Of a DNA stretch of 25,917 bases, positions 14,785 to 21,489 are shown in pieces. Positions within the stretch are counted from its first letter, which is position 1; each line of letters starts with the position of its first letter. Location: positions 1-25,917 of the forward strand of contig CAZFZQ010000007.1 of the NCBI GenBank assembly GCA_964522845.1. The letters run 5' to 3'. The notes under the pieces were generated by a model. That model searched no databases. It was not told the DNA's origin and saw nothing but the letters and a program-made list of their open reading frames with translations. A program made the position numbers and the translations under genes. Source of the stretch: CAZFZQ01 sp964522845 (lineage in GTDB: Bacteria; Patescibacteriota; Patescibacteriia; GCA-002772895).

Positions 14785-15078
14785 TTATTTTATGAATTTA
14801 AATCTTGACATTGTCTTTCCGTCGCGCTCCACGGTTTCTAAAAACATGGCGAGTGGCCTAACCCACAAATTATTTATATTCCCCGAGCTTGCCTGTCCCG
14901 CGAAGCCCAAGGGGCGAAGTGGGGTCGAAGGGCCGTCCAAATGTTTATACAAAACCATTTCTTGGAGTGTCTCGCTATGACGCGCCACGCCAATCACTTT
15001 ATATCGTCCGCCCTTAAAATGCTCATATATCCCGGGTTTCAAATTTTTCGCGGCTTCGGATAATTGCATATTATCCAC
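14785..15078 (-). CDS. DUF1653 domain protein with a repeat-derived insertion
   Basis: 97 aa. The conserved pattern PGIYEHFKGGRYKVIGVARHSETLQEMVLYKHLDG (15-49), then LWVRPLAMFLETVERDG...RFKFI (71-96), is that of the small DUF1653 family, a barrel-like domain of unknown role. In the usual family YKxLDG is followed almost directly by the LWVRP strand. Here about 20 extra residues sit between them (GPSTPLRPLGFAGQ and SSGNINN), of which the first part is encoded by palindromic element family B at 14890-14932. The insertion is in-frame and lies in a loop between strands. The start could be the GTG at 15078 or the ATG three codons later; neither has an SD site. Confidence 0.85.
   Translation of the reverse strand: MDNMQLSEAAKNLKPGIYEHFKGGRYKVIGVARHSETLQEMVLYKHLDGPSTPLRPLGFAGQASSGNINNLWVRPLAMFLETVERDGKTMSRFKFIK
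14890..14932 (-). repeat. Family B palindromic element in-frame inside the DUF1653 gene
   Basis: TCCCGCGAAGCCC, aa, GGGGCGAAGTGGGG followed by TCGAAGGG. Same core as in leuS and at 5621-5648 but with a different, still self-complementary, centre. Confidence 0.88.
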
Positions 15079-15138
15079 AATATCATTTATTCTTAAAATA
15101 TATTTATCTAAATTTAGCCAAAATTACTATTAAAGTAC

Positions 15139-15167
15139 TTGACAAAAATCCAAATATGTGTTTTAAT
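15139..15167 (+). promoter_or_regulatory. Promoter of the structured RNA
   Basis: Perfect TTGACA (15139-15144), 17-bp spacer, TTTAAT (15162-15167). It faces away from both neighbouring genes. Confidence 0.6.
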
Positions 15168-15173
15168 ATAGAT

Positions 15174-15278
15174 AGACACTTGAAGATATCTTAACCATCT
15201 CAAGTGATAAAAAAAGCACTTGTGAGGGCTTTGGCCCTCTCGCGGTCAATACATAAACCGCAGACGGGTGCTTTTTTT
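15174..15278 (+). ncRNA. Candidate structured RNA with attenuator-like alternative pairings
   Basis: About 105 nt between a promoter and a T tract, with no plausible frame. Visible pairings are CACTTGA/TCAAGTG (15177-15183 with 15200-15206), GAGGGC/GCCCTC (15224-15229 with 15234-15239), GCGGT/ACCGC (15242-15246 with 15257-15261), and an outer stem AGCACTTGT/ACGGGTGCT (15215-15223 with 15264-15272) enclosing the last two hairpins and followed by TTTTTTT. CAAGTG (15201-15206) can instead pair with CACTTG (15217-15222), which would dissolve both the first hairpin and the terminator stem. It matches no RNA family I can name. The outer stem also has a T run on the minus strand and so can terminate the convergent gene at 15281. 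Confidence 0.6.
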
Positions 15279-15280
15279 AT

Positions 15281-15763
15281 TTAATCTATTTCCAAATTAC
15301 CGGAAAAAAATATTTTTTTATTATTTCCATTACTATCTTTCTCAACTCTCCAAGATGGATATAAACTATAAAAAAATTTAACTCCTCCTTCTATTTCCTT
15401 TATTACAATTTTCAATCTCACAAAATCTATAATGGCAACAAAGACATAATATCTGACTGTCTTTAATCGCTTCTCCCATCGAGAATTTATTTTTTGCCTG
15501 ACAAAAAGTTGGCGCTCATCATATTCTTGCAATGTATGCGATATTTTAATTATTTCCGGCGCTAATTTTATGAGTCGCAGACGCGTGTATTGTTCAAATC
15601 TTGTACGCGTCGTATTCCAATCTTTAAATAAAAGATGCTGAAACCCCTCCGTGTTGAAATGGACGTCGCCAGTCAAATAAGGACATTTTACTTTAACTAT
15701 CGCGCCATAAAAATTTTCCGCCTCCTTTTTTATCTTTTCAAACTTATCATCAGAGATTTCCAT
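15281..15763 (-). CDS. Uncharacterised 160-aa protein, possibly a RelE/barnase-like nuclease
   Basis: 160 aa, basic, alpha plus beta composition without membrane segments. The segment CPYLTGDVHFNTEGFQHLLFK (28-48), a helical RTRFEQYTRLRLIKLAPEIIKIS, then strands YYVFVAIIDFVRLKIVIKEIE and VKFFYSLYPSWR resemble the layout of the phage barnase/EndoU/colicin/RelE-like nuclease families found in small mobile genes. This is a weak resemblance and no catalytic residues can be assigned with confidence. The ATG follows the methyltransferase stop by a single base, so translation is probably coupled. The bidirectional terminator at 15215-15278 ends the transcript. Confidence 0.65.
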   Translation of the reverse strand: MEISDDKFEKIKKEAENFYGAIVKVKCPYLTGDVHFNTEGFQHLLFKDWNTTRTRFEQYTRLRLIKLAPEIIKISHTLQEYDERQLFVRQKINSRWEKRLKTVRYYVFVAIIDFVRLKIVIKEIEGGVKFFYSLYPSWRVEKDSNGNNKKIFFSGNLEID

Positions 15764-15764
15764 A

Positions 15765-16601
15765 TTATTTCTTTCTCAAAACCAAAATATCTTGATCCAT
15801 TTTTTCGCCTTCGCTCAAATCCTCCGGCACGAGGTCCTTCCAATCGCCTAAAAATATTTCAAAACCGTATTTTTCCGCCAATTGTTTTATTTTTTCCGGC
15901 GAATGATAATACTTGGTAGTTTCCGCGCCTTCCAAATATCCGGCCGCCGGATTACCAGATTCTTTCAAAAATTTCACTGTAAAGGTGTCGCCGTCTTTCA
16001 AAATTCTTGTTTCATTTTCCGGAAATTCTTGACCATTGTATAAAAATCGCGCATTAGTGGAAATGCTTTTTAATTCCGGCGAAAGCACGCCGATTGTGGC
16101 GACCAAACGGCCCGGAGATTTTAATTTTTGCGCTAGCAATTCAAAAAGCTCATCTAAATCGTCTATGTGGTCAATTGTATATTTCATAATGCTCAGATCA
16201 AGAGCATTGTTCGGCAATTTTTCCAAATAACTTATAATATCAGCTTGTATAAAATCAATAATCTTTTGGCGATTTTTATATTCCGGCGTATCAATATATT
16301 TCTTGGACAGCTTCAACATATACGGCGAAACATCCACCCAATCAATGCGTCCACCATCTTCTAAGAGTCGTTCAAAAAATTTGTCATACCTGTCCGGATG
16401 CGCGCCGCCACCCAATTCCGCAGCTTGCAAAGGACCGGAGAACTCTTTTAATTCCAACTCTATAATTCTGTCGGCGATAGCGGCCACGCGAAAATTTTTT
16501 TCATTCTGTTCACGTTCGGCAAAATTTTCCGCGACCTCGCGATTAAAATACATATCCAGGCCTTTCAGTATTTTTTCCGATTGATTTTTTGGTTTTTCCA
16601 T
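15765..16601 (-). CDS. Class I SAM-dependent methyltransferase
   Basis: 278 aa. Motif I is AAELGGGAHPDR (60-71), with the SAM-binding glycine-rich loop; the acidic end of strand 2 is IDWVDVSPYML (87-97); a QADI (119-122) binds the adenine region; motif IV is ALDLSIMKYTIDHI (133-146) and the following post-motif GRLVATIG. The C-terminal 100 residues hold beta strands and a helix typical of a substrate cap. No DNA-methylase NPPY/DPPY or rRNA-specific motif is seen, so the substrate is unknown. It starts four bases after the proS stop and is followed one base after its own stop by the 160-aa gene. Confidence 0.85.
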   Translation of the reverse strand: MEKPKNQSEKILKGLDMYFNREVAENFAEREQNEKNFRVAAIADRIIELELKEFSGPLQAAELGGGAHPDRYDKFFERLLEDGGRIDWVDVSPYMLKLSKKYIDTPEYKNRQKIIDFIQADIISYLEKLPNNALDLSIMKYTIDHIDDLDELFELLAQKLKSPGRLVATIGVLSPELKSISTNARFLYNGQEFPENETRILKDGDTFTVKFLKESGNPAAGYLEGAETTKYYHSPEKIKQLAEKYGFEIFLGDWKDLVPEDLSEGEKMDQDILVLRKK

Positions 16602-16605
16602 AAAT

Positions 16606-17847
16606 TTATATTTTCTCCATTCTAATCTTGCCGGTTTTTCGGTCTTTTATTTCCATGGAATTTTGCGCCAAAGTTTTTTCGGAAATGATGATGCGTTCGG
16701 GAACACCCAAGAGGTCGGAGACGGCAAATTTTTCTCCGGCGGAAACATCAGTGCGGTCGTCAAAGAGAACGACATCGGATGAGATTGCCACGTCGCTCCG
16801 CTCTGCTTCGCTCCTCGCAATGACAGACAAACAAGCGGCGGCGATCTTTTTATTTATTTTGGCGTCCTTTCCAAACAGCGCAACCAGATGCGTGGCAAAC
16901 GGCGCCACTTCCTTGGGCCAAACAATCCCCTTTTCATCGTGGTTTGCCTCCACAATCGCGCCTACAAGCCGGGTCGTGCCGATGCCATAGGTACCCATAA
17001 TAATTGGTTTTTGTTCGCCGTCTTTGTCCAAATATTTCAAATCAAAAGCATCGGAATATTTTGTTTTTAGTTTGAAAATATTTCCAACTTCAATGGCTTT
17101 TTCACCATCTTCCAACGCGTGCCCCTCAACGCATTTTCCATCCACCACCAACTCCTTATTATAATATGCTTGGCACTTGGAACAATAATAAATTATATCT
17201 TCGCCTGCCGAGGTTTTGGCCTGGTACTCGTCGGAAAATTTTGAAAATGTTCCGCCTGACGCGCGCACGCGCACCGCTTGCAGTCCGCAACGTTTGAAAA
17301 TTTTCTCATACGCTTTGGCGGCTTTTTCATAATATTTTTCCAAATCCGCTTCGTCTTTGTGAAAACTGTAAAGATCCTTCATTCCAAATTCGCGGCCGCG
17401 GAGCACGCCGGCTTTGGCGCGAAGCTCGTCGCGAAATTTATTTTGTATTTGATAAAGCGCAAGGGGCAAATCTTGATATGAATTAATGTAAGCCTTGACC
17501 AGGGGCGTAATAATTTCTTCCGCCGTGGCGCCCAGCGCCACCTCGCCGCCAAGCTGGCTTTTTAATTTGAACAAAATATCCAAGCCCATCCAGCGTTTAG
17601 TTTTTTCCCAATTTTCTTTTGGCTGCAATGCGGGCATCAAAAGTTCCTGCGCTCCCAGCGCGTTTATTTCTTCGCGCACAATCCGTTCCACATTCCGCAA
17701 AACGCGGAGACCCAGCGGCAACCAAGTATAAACGCCCGCCATTTCCTGATGAACAAATCCGCCCTGCGTTAAAAATCTGGCATTGGCCGATTCCGTATCT
17801 TTCGGCGCTTGCTTTGAAGCCCTGGGGAAAAGTTGTGAGTAAAACAT
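16606..17847 (-). CDS. proS: Proline-tRNA ligase (ProRS), short form without editing domain
   Basis: 413 aa from the ATG at 17847; frames reaching further run through the N gap and are not meaningful. Class II synthetase: motif 1 region GVYTWLPLGLRVLRNVERIVREE (38-60), motif 2 FRDELRAKAGVLRGREFGMKDLYSF (138-162), motif 3 GTYGIGTTRLVGAIVE (285-300), then the anticodon-binding domain. The roughly 180-residue INS editing domain that most bacterial ProRS carry between motifs 2 and 3 is missing; a CSKC...CVEGH segment lies at about 222-243. Loss of INS implies no cis-editing of Ala-tRNA-Pro. Residues about 341-358 (SVIARSEAERSDVAISS) are encoded by a family A palindromic element at 16781-16824, in the anticodon-binding domain just before DVVLFDDR. 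No SD site precedes the ATG. Confidence 0.95.
   Translation of the reverse strand: MFYSQLFPRASKQAPKDTESANARFLTQGGFVHQEMAGVYTWLPLGLRVLRNVERIVREEINALGAQELLMPALQPKENWEKTKRWMGLDILFKLKSQLGGEVALGATAEEIITPLVKAYINSYQDLPLALYQIQNKFRDELRAKAGVLRGREFGMKDLYSFHKDEADLEKYYEKAAKAYEKIFKRCGLQAVRVRASGGTFSKFSDEYQAKTSAGEDIIYYCSKCQAYYNKELVVDGKCVEGHALEDGEKAIEVGNIFKLKTKYSDAFDLKYLDKDGEQKPIIMGTYGIGTTRLVGAIVEANHDEKGIVWPKEVAPFATHLVALFGKDAKINKKIAAACLSVIARSEAERSDVAISSDVVLFDDRTDVSAGEKFAVSDLLGVPERIIISEKTLAQNSMEIKDRKTGKIRMEKI
16781..16824 (-). repeat. Family A palindromic element in-frame inside proS
   Basis: Minus strand reads GTCATTGCGAGGAGCGAAGC, agagc, GGAGCGACGTGGCAATCTC. It is read in the same orientation and frame as the family A arms in leuS (V-I-A at the left, A-I-S-S at the right). 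Confidence 0.92.
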
Positions 17848-17872
17848 ATTTTTAATTGAATTTTGACTGCGC

Positions 17873-17882
17873 NNNNNNNNNN
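17873..17882. other. Assembly gap (ten N)
   Basis: A scaffold gap just upstream of proS. The 19 bases before it (17854-17872, AATTGAATTTTGACTGCGC) recur at the 3' end of mtnP (17991-18009), where they encode its last residues. The contig left of the gap therefore carries an mtnP end directly before proS. Confidence 0.95.
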
Positions 17883-17937
17883 CTACCTTCAACCAAAGGT
17901 TTAATTTAATATGGTAAAAAACCGCATTAAAAAAATT

Positions 17938-17962
17938 AAAGCAACCTATTGCGGATGCTTTT
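17938..17962 (-). terminator. Probable terminator after mtnP
   Basis: AAAGCA/TGCTTT outer arms with a CC/GG inner pair, and T runs on the minus-strand side. Its position depends on the scaffolding being correct. Confidence 0.5.
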
Positions 17963-17988
17963 TAAAATTTTAAAAAAATCCTTGCGCG

Positions 17989-18777
17989 TCAATTGAATTT
18001 TGACTGCGCCACTTTCTCCCGGCAACGGGCGCAGCTGTCTTCATTATAACTCTTTATCGTCTCCAATACGACTTTTTTCACATTTTCCATATTCTTTTGA
18101 AAAGTCGCCAAAATTTCTTGCGCCGAAGAAGCAACGAGGCCGGCGTCATTATGAAAACAAGCGTCGTAATCCGTCACCAAACCGATGGTTGCATAACAGA
18201 TCCCAAGTTCATTCGCCAAGACAGCTTCCGGATAACCCGTCATTCCGATGACAGACGCACCGAGCGAAGAAAACCATTTGCTCTCTGAAATTGTGGAAAA
18301 TCGCGGACCATTGATGACGACCAGCGTTCCGCCCGCGACCGTCGGCACGCCGGTTTTTTCGCACGCGGACAAAACCTTCTTCCGCAAACATTCGCAATAC
18401 GGATCAACCGATGTCATATGGCGCACTTCGGGCCCGTGAAAAAAAGTATCTTCCCTCCCCTTGGTTCTATCAATATACGAATCACAAATAACAAAAGTTC
18501 CGGGCGCAATTTCGCGTTGCAAACTTCCCATGGCGCTTGGCGCCAAAATTTTTGTCACGCCGGCCTCTTTCATAGCCCACAGATTGGCGCGATAATTTAT
18601 CATGTGCGGAGGAATTTTGTGTCCCCGCCCATGGCGCGGCAAAAATACAACTTCTTTATTTTCAAATTCGCCCTTCATCAATTTATCCGAAGGCTTGCCA
18701 TACGGCGTATCAATATCCAGTTCTTCCGAATTTTGTAAAAGCTCGTAAAAACCCGAGCCGCCAAAAATTCCAAGCAT
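17989..18777 (-). CDS. mtnP: S-methyl-5'-thioadenosine phosphorylase
   Basis: 262 aa, trimeric purine nucleoside phosphorylase family. The N-terminal LGIFGGSGFYEL carries the phosphate-binding GGSG, RHGRGHKIPPHMINYRAN (48-66) is the phosphate and ribose contact, PSAMGSL follows, and INGPRFSTISESKWF (about 155-169) and GMTGYPEAVLANELG, TDYD near 206-209 complete the MTAP signature. It cleaves methylthioadenosine (from polyamine or SAM metabolism) to adenine and methylthioribose 1-phosphate. The downstream partner apt lies directly upstream in the same orientation and would convert the adenine to AMP. Stop is TGA. Confidence 0.93.
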   Translation of the reverse strand: MLGIFGGSGFYELLQNSEELDIDTPYGKPSDKLMKGEFENKEVVFLPRHGRGHKIPPHMINYRANLWAMKEAGVTKILAPSAMGSLQREIAPGTFVICDSYIDRTKGREDTFFHGPEVRHMTSVDPYCECLRKKVLSACEKTGVPTVAGGTLVVINGPRFSTISESKWFSSLGASVIGMTGYPEAVLANELGICYATIGLVTDYDACFHNDAGLVASSAQEILATFQKNMENVKKVVLETIKSYNEDSCARCREKVAQSKFN

Positions 18778-18781
18778 AAAA

Positions 18782-18812
18782 TAGGTTGTTAGGTAGTTAG
18801 GTGATTAGGTAT
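18782..18812. repeat. AT-rich word repeat between apt and mtnP
   Basis: Repeated TTAGGTAGTTAGGTGATTAGG words fill the spacer; same type as the repeat inside leuS at 2027-2056. Confidence 0.55.
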
Positions 18813-19325
18813 TTAATACGAAATCAACGAAAATATTTCAAAATCTTTTAATTTATCCCTGCCATTCAAAAAACCCAGCTCCATCAAAAATCCAATGCCC
18901 ACAATATTGCCGCCAAGCTTCCGCACCATTTTTACCGTTGCCTCCATTGTGCCTCCGGTCGCTAAAACATCATCAACAATTAAAACGTTTTGCCCGGGGC
19001 TAATCGCGTCTTCGTGCATTTCCAAAGTGTTCGCGGCATACTCCAAAGTATAGTCTTCACAAATGGTTTTCCGCGGCAACTTACCCGGTTTTCGCACGAT
19101 GGCGAGCCCCGCGCCGAGCTTGTACGCCACGGGCGCGGCTAATAAAAATCCTCTCGCGTCAATGCCAACCACGGCGTCAATTTTTTTGTCCGCAAACCTT
19201 TCCGCAAAATTATTTATAACAAAAACAAATGCATCCTTATCTCCCAAAAGCGGAGTGATGTCTTTAAAAATTATTCCCGGCTTCGGATAATCCGGCACAT
19301 CTTTAATGAAATCTTTTAAGTTCAT
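18813..19325 (-). CDS. apt: Adenine phosphoribosyltransferase
   Basis: 170 aa from the ATG at 19325 (a TTG at 19334 would add three residues). DYPKPGIIFKDITPLL is the family N-terminal signature, VGIDARGFLLAAPVAYKLG is the adenine-site region, and VLIVDDVLATGGTM is the PRPP-binding loop. It joins adenine and PRPP to AMP. It is encoded just before mtnP, whose product supplies adenine, so the two form a two-step salvage unit. No SD site precedes the ATG. Confidence 0.96.
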   Translation of the reverse strand: MNLKDFIKDVPDYPKPGIIFKDITPLLGDKDAFVFVINNFAERFADKKIDAVVGIDARGFLLAAPVAYKLGAGLAIVRKPGKLPRKTICEDYTLEYAANTLEMHEDAISPGQNVLIVDDVLATGGTMEATVKMVRKLGGNIVGIGFLMELGFLNGRDKLKDFEIFSLISY

Positions 19326-19367
19326 AATAATCAAATATTATCAGAAAACCCGCATAAACTCAACCCC

Positions 19368-19396
19368 TTGATTTATCTTTGAAATTATGATATAAA
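19368..19396 (+). promoter_or_regulatory. Promoter of the tRNA pair
   Basis: TTGATT (19368-19373), 17-bp spacer ending TGa, TATAAA (19391-19396); start near 19403, just before the first tRNA. Confidence 0.6.
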
Positions 19397-19406
19397 ATAT
19401 GAATAC

Positions 19407-19478
19407 GCTCTCGTAGTGAAATGGATATCACGACAGGCTTCGAACCTGTTATTGGGGGTTCGAGTCCCTCCGGGAGCA
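19407..19478 (+). tRNA. tRNA-Arg (anticodon UCG)
   Basis: Acceptor GCTCTCG/CGGGAGC, D arm GTGA...TCAC, anticodon stem ACAGG/CCTGT with loop CTTCGAA (anticodon TCG, reads CGA), T arm GGGGG TTCGAGT CCCTC, discriminator A. No CCA is encoded; the following bases are TT. Confidence 0.93.
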
Positions 19479-19482
19479 TTGC

Positions 19483-19558
19483 GCGTCGGTAGCTCAGCTG
19501 GTAGAGCAGATCCCTCTTAAGGATAAGGTCCTGGGTTCGATCCCCAGCCGACGCACCA
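19483..19558 (+). tRNA. tRNA-Lys (anticodon CUU)
   Basis: Acceptor GCGTCGG/CCGACGC, D arm GCTC...GAGC, anticodon loop CTCTTAA (anticodon CTT), T arm CTGGG TTCGATC CCCAG, and a genome-encoded ACCA end. The anticodon stem GATCC/GGATA has a mismatch at its outer pair. Confidence 0.92.
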
Positions 19559-19560
19559 AA

Positions 19561-19585
19561 AAACCCGATTTTTTCGGGTTTTTTA
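19561..19585. terminator. Bidirectional terminator between the tRNAs and pilT
   Basis: Stem AACCCGA/TCGGGTT with a T loop, flanked by A and T runs; it serves the tRNAs on plus and pilT on minus. Confidence 0.85.
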
Positions 19586-19604
19586 ATTCTAATGATTTAA
19601 AAAC

Positions 19605-20627
19605 TTATATCACCAAATACTCTTCCGCCGTGGACTCGTCTATAATTTTTTCTTTTATCAGCCGTTTTAAATCCTGCTCCAGAGTCACCATCCCCAATCT
19701 CGCGCTGGTCTGGATTACGGTATTAATTTGCTGGACCTTTCCTTCGCGAATCAGATTGGCCACGGCCGGCGTGTTCACCAAAATTTCGCGCACCGCCGCC
19801 CGTCCCCCGCCTTTTTTCGGCACCAATTGCTGTGAAAGCACGCCGCGGAGCGTGAGCGCCAACTGCATTTTTATTTGCGGTTGCTGGTGCGGAGGAAAAA
19901 CATCAATAATGCGGTCTATGGTCTGCGCCGCGCTGTAAGTGTGGAGCGTGGCAAAAACCAAGTGCCCGGTTTCCGCGAGCGTCAGCGTGGTGGCAATGGT
20001 TTCCAAATCGCGCATTTCGCCCACCATTACCACGTCCGGATCTTGGCGCAAAACATGTTTCAATCCTTCGGCAAAAGTCAGCATATCCGTGCCAAGCTGG
20101 CGCTGGCGAATGACGGATTTTACCGGTTCAAACAAAAATTCCACCGGATCTTCCAATGTGAAAATATTTTCCGCGCGGGTTTTATTTATTTCATTGACCA
20201 TGGCCGCGAGCGTGGTTGATTTGCCCGAACCGGTTGGGCCGGTAACAAGCACCAAGCCGTGGGGCAATTCTGTAAATTTTTTGCCCACTTCCGGCAAACT
20301 CACCTCTTCCATGGTCGGGATTTCTTTGGGAATGGCGCGGGCGGAAACACCGATAGCGTCCATTTCAAAATGCAGGTTGATGCGGAAGCGTTCGCCCGAA
20401 GGCAGTGAATACGAAGCATCCAATTCTCTTTCACGCAAAAATTTGTCCTGCTGGGACTTGTCCAGCATGGAAAAAGCCATCGTTTCCACTTCTTTTGCCG
20501 AAAGCTCTTTAGTTTTTAATCTTTGTAAATCACCAGACACGCGCATAATCGGCGGAAGCCCCGCCACCAAATGCAAGTCCGACGCCCCGCTTTTTACCAC
20601 GGCCTTGAACAGTTCATTTATTGTCAT
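19605..20627 (-). CDS. pilT: Type IV pilus retraction ATPase PilT
   Basis: 340 aa, the usual PilT length. The N-terminal PAS-like domain begins MTINELFKAVVKSGASDLHL; Walker A is GPTGSGKST (130-138), the Asp box FTLEDPVEF (156-164), Walker B PDVVMVGEMRD (197-207), the His box GHLVFATLHT (221-230), and the PilT-specific NLIREGK motif near 304-310 (in other PilT proteins AIRNLIREGK). It depolymerises type IV pili and, with comEC on this window, is consistent with pilus-driven DNA uptake or adhesion. There is no SD site; the leader of about 75 bases is a TAGCTT word repeat. A terminator and an extended -10 separate it from rnc. Confidence 0.96.
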   Translation of the reverse strand: MTINELFKAVVKSGASDLHLVAGLPPIMRVSGDLQRLKTKELSAKEVETMAFSMLDKSQQDKFLRERELDASYSLPSGERFRINLHFEMDAIGVSARAIPKEIPTMEEVSLPEVGKKFTELPHGLVLVTGPTGSGKSTTLAAMVNEINKTRAENIFTLEDPVEFLFEPVKSVIRQRQLGTDMLTFAEGLKHVLRQDPDVVMVGEMRDLETIATTLTLAETGHLVFATLHTYSAAQTIDRIIDVFPPHQQPQIKMQLALTLRGVLSQQLVPKKGGGRAAVREILVNTPAVANLIREGKVQQINTVIQTSARLGMVTLEQDLKRLIKEKIIDESTAEEYLVI

Positions 20628-20631
20628 AGAA

Positions 20632-20666
20632 TTAGCTTGTTAGTTTATTAGCTTTTTAGCTTCTTA
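20632..20666. repeat. TTAGCTT-type word repeat in the pilT leader
   Basis: Words ttagc/ttagt recur five times. The same words occur at 6627-6652 (trxA-trxB), 20750-20772 (after rnc) and 21965-22030 (nusB-rpmF). Confidence 0.55.
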
Positions 20667-20708
20667 GCAAAAAACCAATAAAAAATTTATTTCAAATTAG
20701 TTATCTAT

Positions 20709-20717
20709 ATTATATCA
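20709..20717 (-). promoter_or_regulatory. Extended -10 of pilT
   Basis: Minus strand TGaTATAAT (hexamer 20714-20709). The -35 region is weak and overlaps the rnc terminator. Confidence 0.45.
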
Positions 20718-20722
20718 CAAAC

Positions 20723-20748
20723 AAAAAACCGCGTAATGCGGCTTTTTC
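20723..20748 (-). terminator. Terminator after rnc
   Basis: Stem GCCGC/GCGGT on the minus strand with a loop of ATTAC-like bases, followed by TTTTTTGTTT. Confidence 0.75.
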
Positions 20749-20786
20749 TTTCTAATAAGCTAAGAAGCTACTCTCCTAAAAACTAA

Positions 20787-21479
20787 TTATTCCCACCCCT
20801 TCTCTTTCATCCCATTTCTCGCGGCGTCAACTTGGGCTTCGTGTTTTGACGACCCCTCGCCCTCGGCCACCATTTCATTGCCGATATAGACGCCGATAAC
20901 AAATTTTTTCGCGTGATCCGGGCCGGCCTCCGACAGCACTCTGTAAGACGGAGTGATTGTAAATCTTTCTTGCGCGATTTCTTGAAAACGACTCTTGGGG
21001 TCAAGATATAATTTTTTCTCCAAAATTTCCGGGAGTTTCACCAATAAAAAATTTTTTATAAATTTTTCCGATTCGCGCATGCCGCGGTCCAGATAAATCG
21101 CGCCCACGACCGATTCAAAAGCGTTGGCCAAAATATAAAGCCGCGCCTTGCTTTGTTTGTCTTTTGTTTCCCCGCGCGACAAAAGCATATATTCTTCAAT
21201 GCCGATTTCTTTGGCCAGTTCGCCCAGCATGTCGGCGTTCACGAGCGAGGCGCGCCAATTGGTGAGGTCACCTTCGGGATTGGGATAATTTTCGTATAAA
21301 AATTCCGTGACCGCGAGTTCAATCACCGCGTCGCCCAAAAATTCCAGCCGTTCATTATGCCCCAAAGCAAAGCTCGGGTGCTCGTTCAAATACGAACGGT
21401 GCGTAACGGCATTAAGTAAAAAATCCAAATTTTTAAATTTTACTCCGAGTTTTTTCGCGAGTTCTGCAACATCTTTCAT
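20787..21479 (-). CDS. rnc: Ribonuclease III
   Basis: 230 aa. The catalytic signature NERLEFLGDAVIEL (42-55) carries the metal-binding Glu and Asp; a second acidic motif is in NAFESVVGAIYLDRG (about 113-127). The double-stranded RNA-binding domain (about 161-230) shows DPKSRFQEIAQE, then FVIGVYIGNEMVAEGEGSSKHEAQVDAARN. It cuts double-stranded RNA in rRNA processing and RNA turnover. It lies ten bases downstream of nusB and ends an operon with gyrA, rpmF and nusB. No SD site. Confidence 0.96.
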   Translation of the reverse strand: MKDVAELAKKLGVKFKNLDFLLNAVTHRSYLNEHPSFALGHNERLEFLGDAVIELAVTEFLYENYPNPEGDLTNWRASLVNADMLGELAKEIGIEEYMLLSRGETKDKQSKARLYILANAFESVVGAIYLDRGMRESEKFIKNFLLVKLPEILEKKLYLDPKSRFQEIAQERFTITPSYRVLSEAGPDHAKKFVIGVYIGNEMVAEGEGSSKHEAQVDAARNGMKEKGWE

Positions 21480-21489
21480 AAATTCGTAA

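Noticed and set aside
15174..15278. SRP RNA, tmRNA or 6S RNA identity for the structured RNA
   Set aside because: Neither the SRP tetraloop region nor tmRNA ends nor a 6S-like long bubble can be found.
17883..17892. N-terminal extension of proS through the N gap
   Set aside because: Residues would be unknown, the join is doubtful, and the MFYSQLFPRASKQAPKD start at 17847 matches ProRS proteins.
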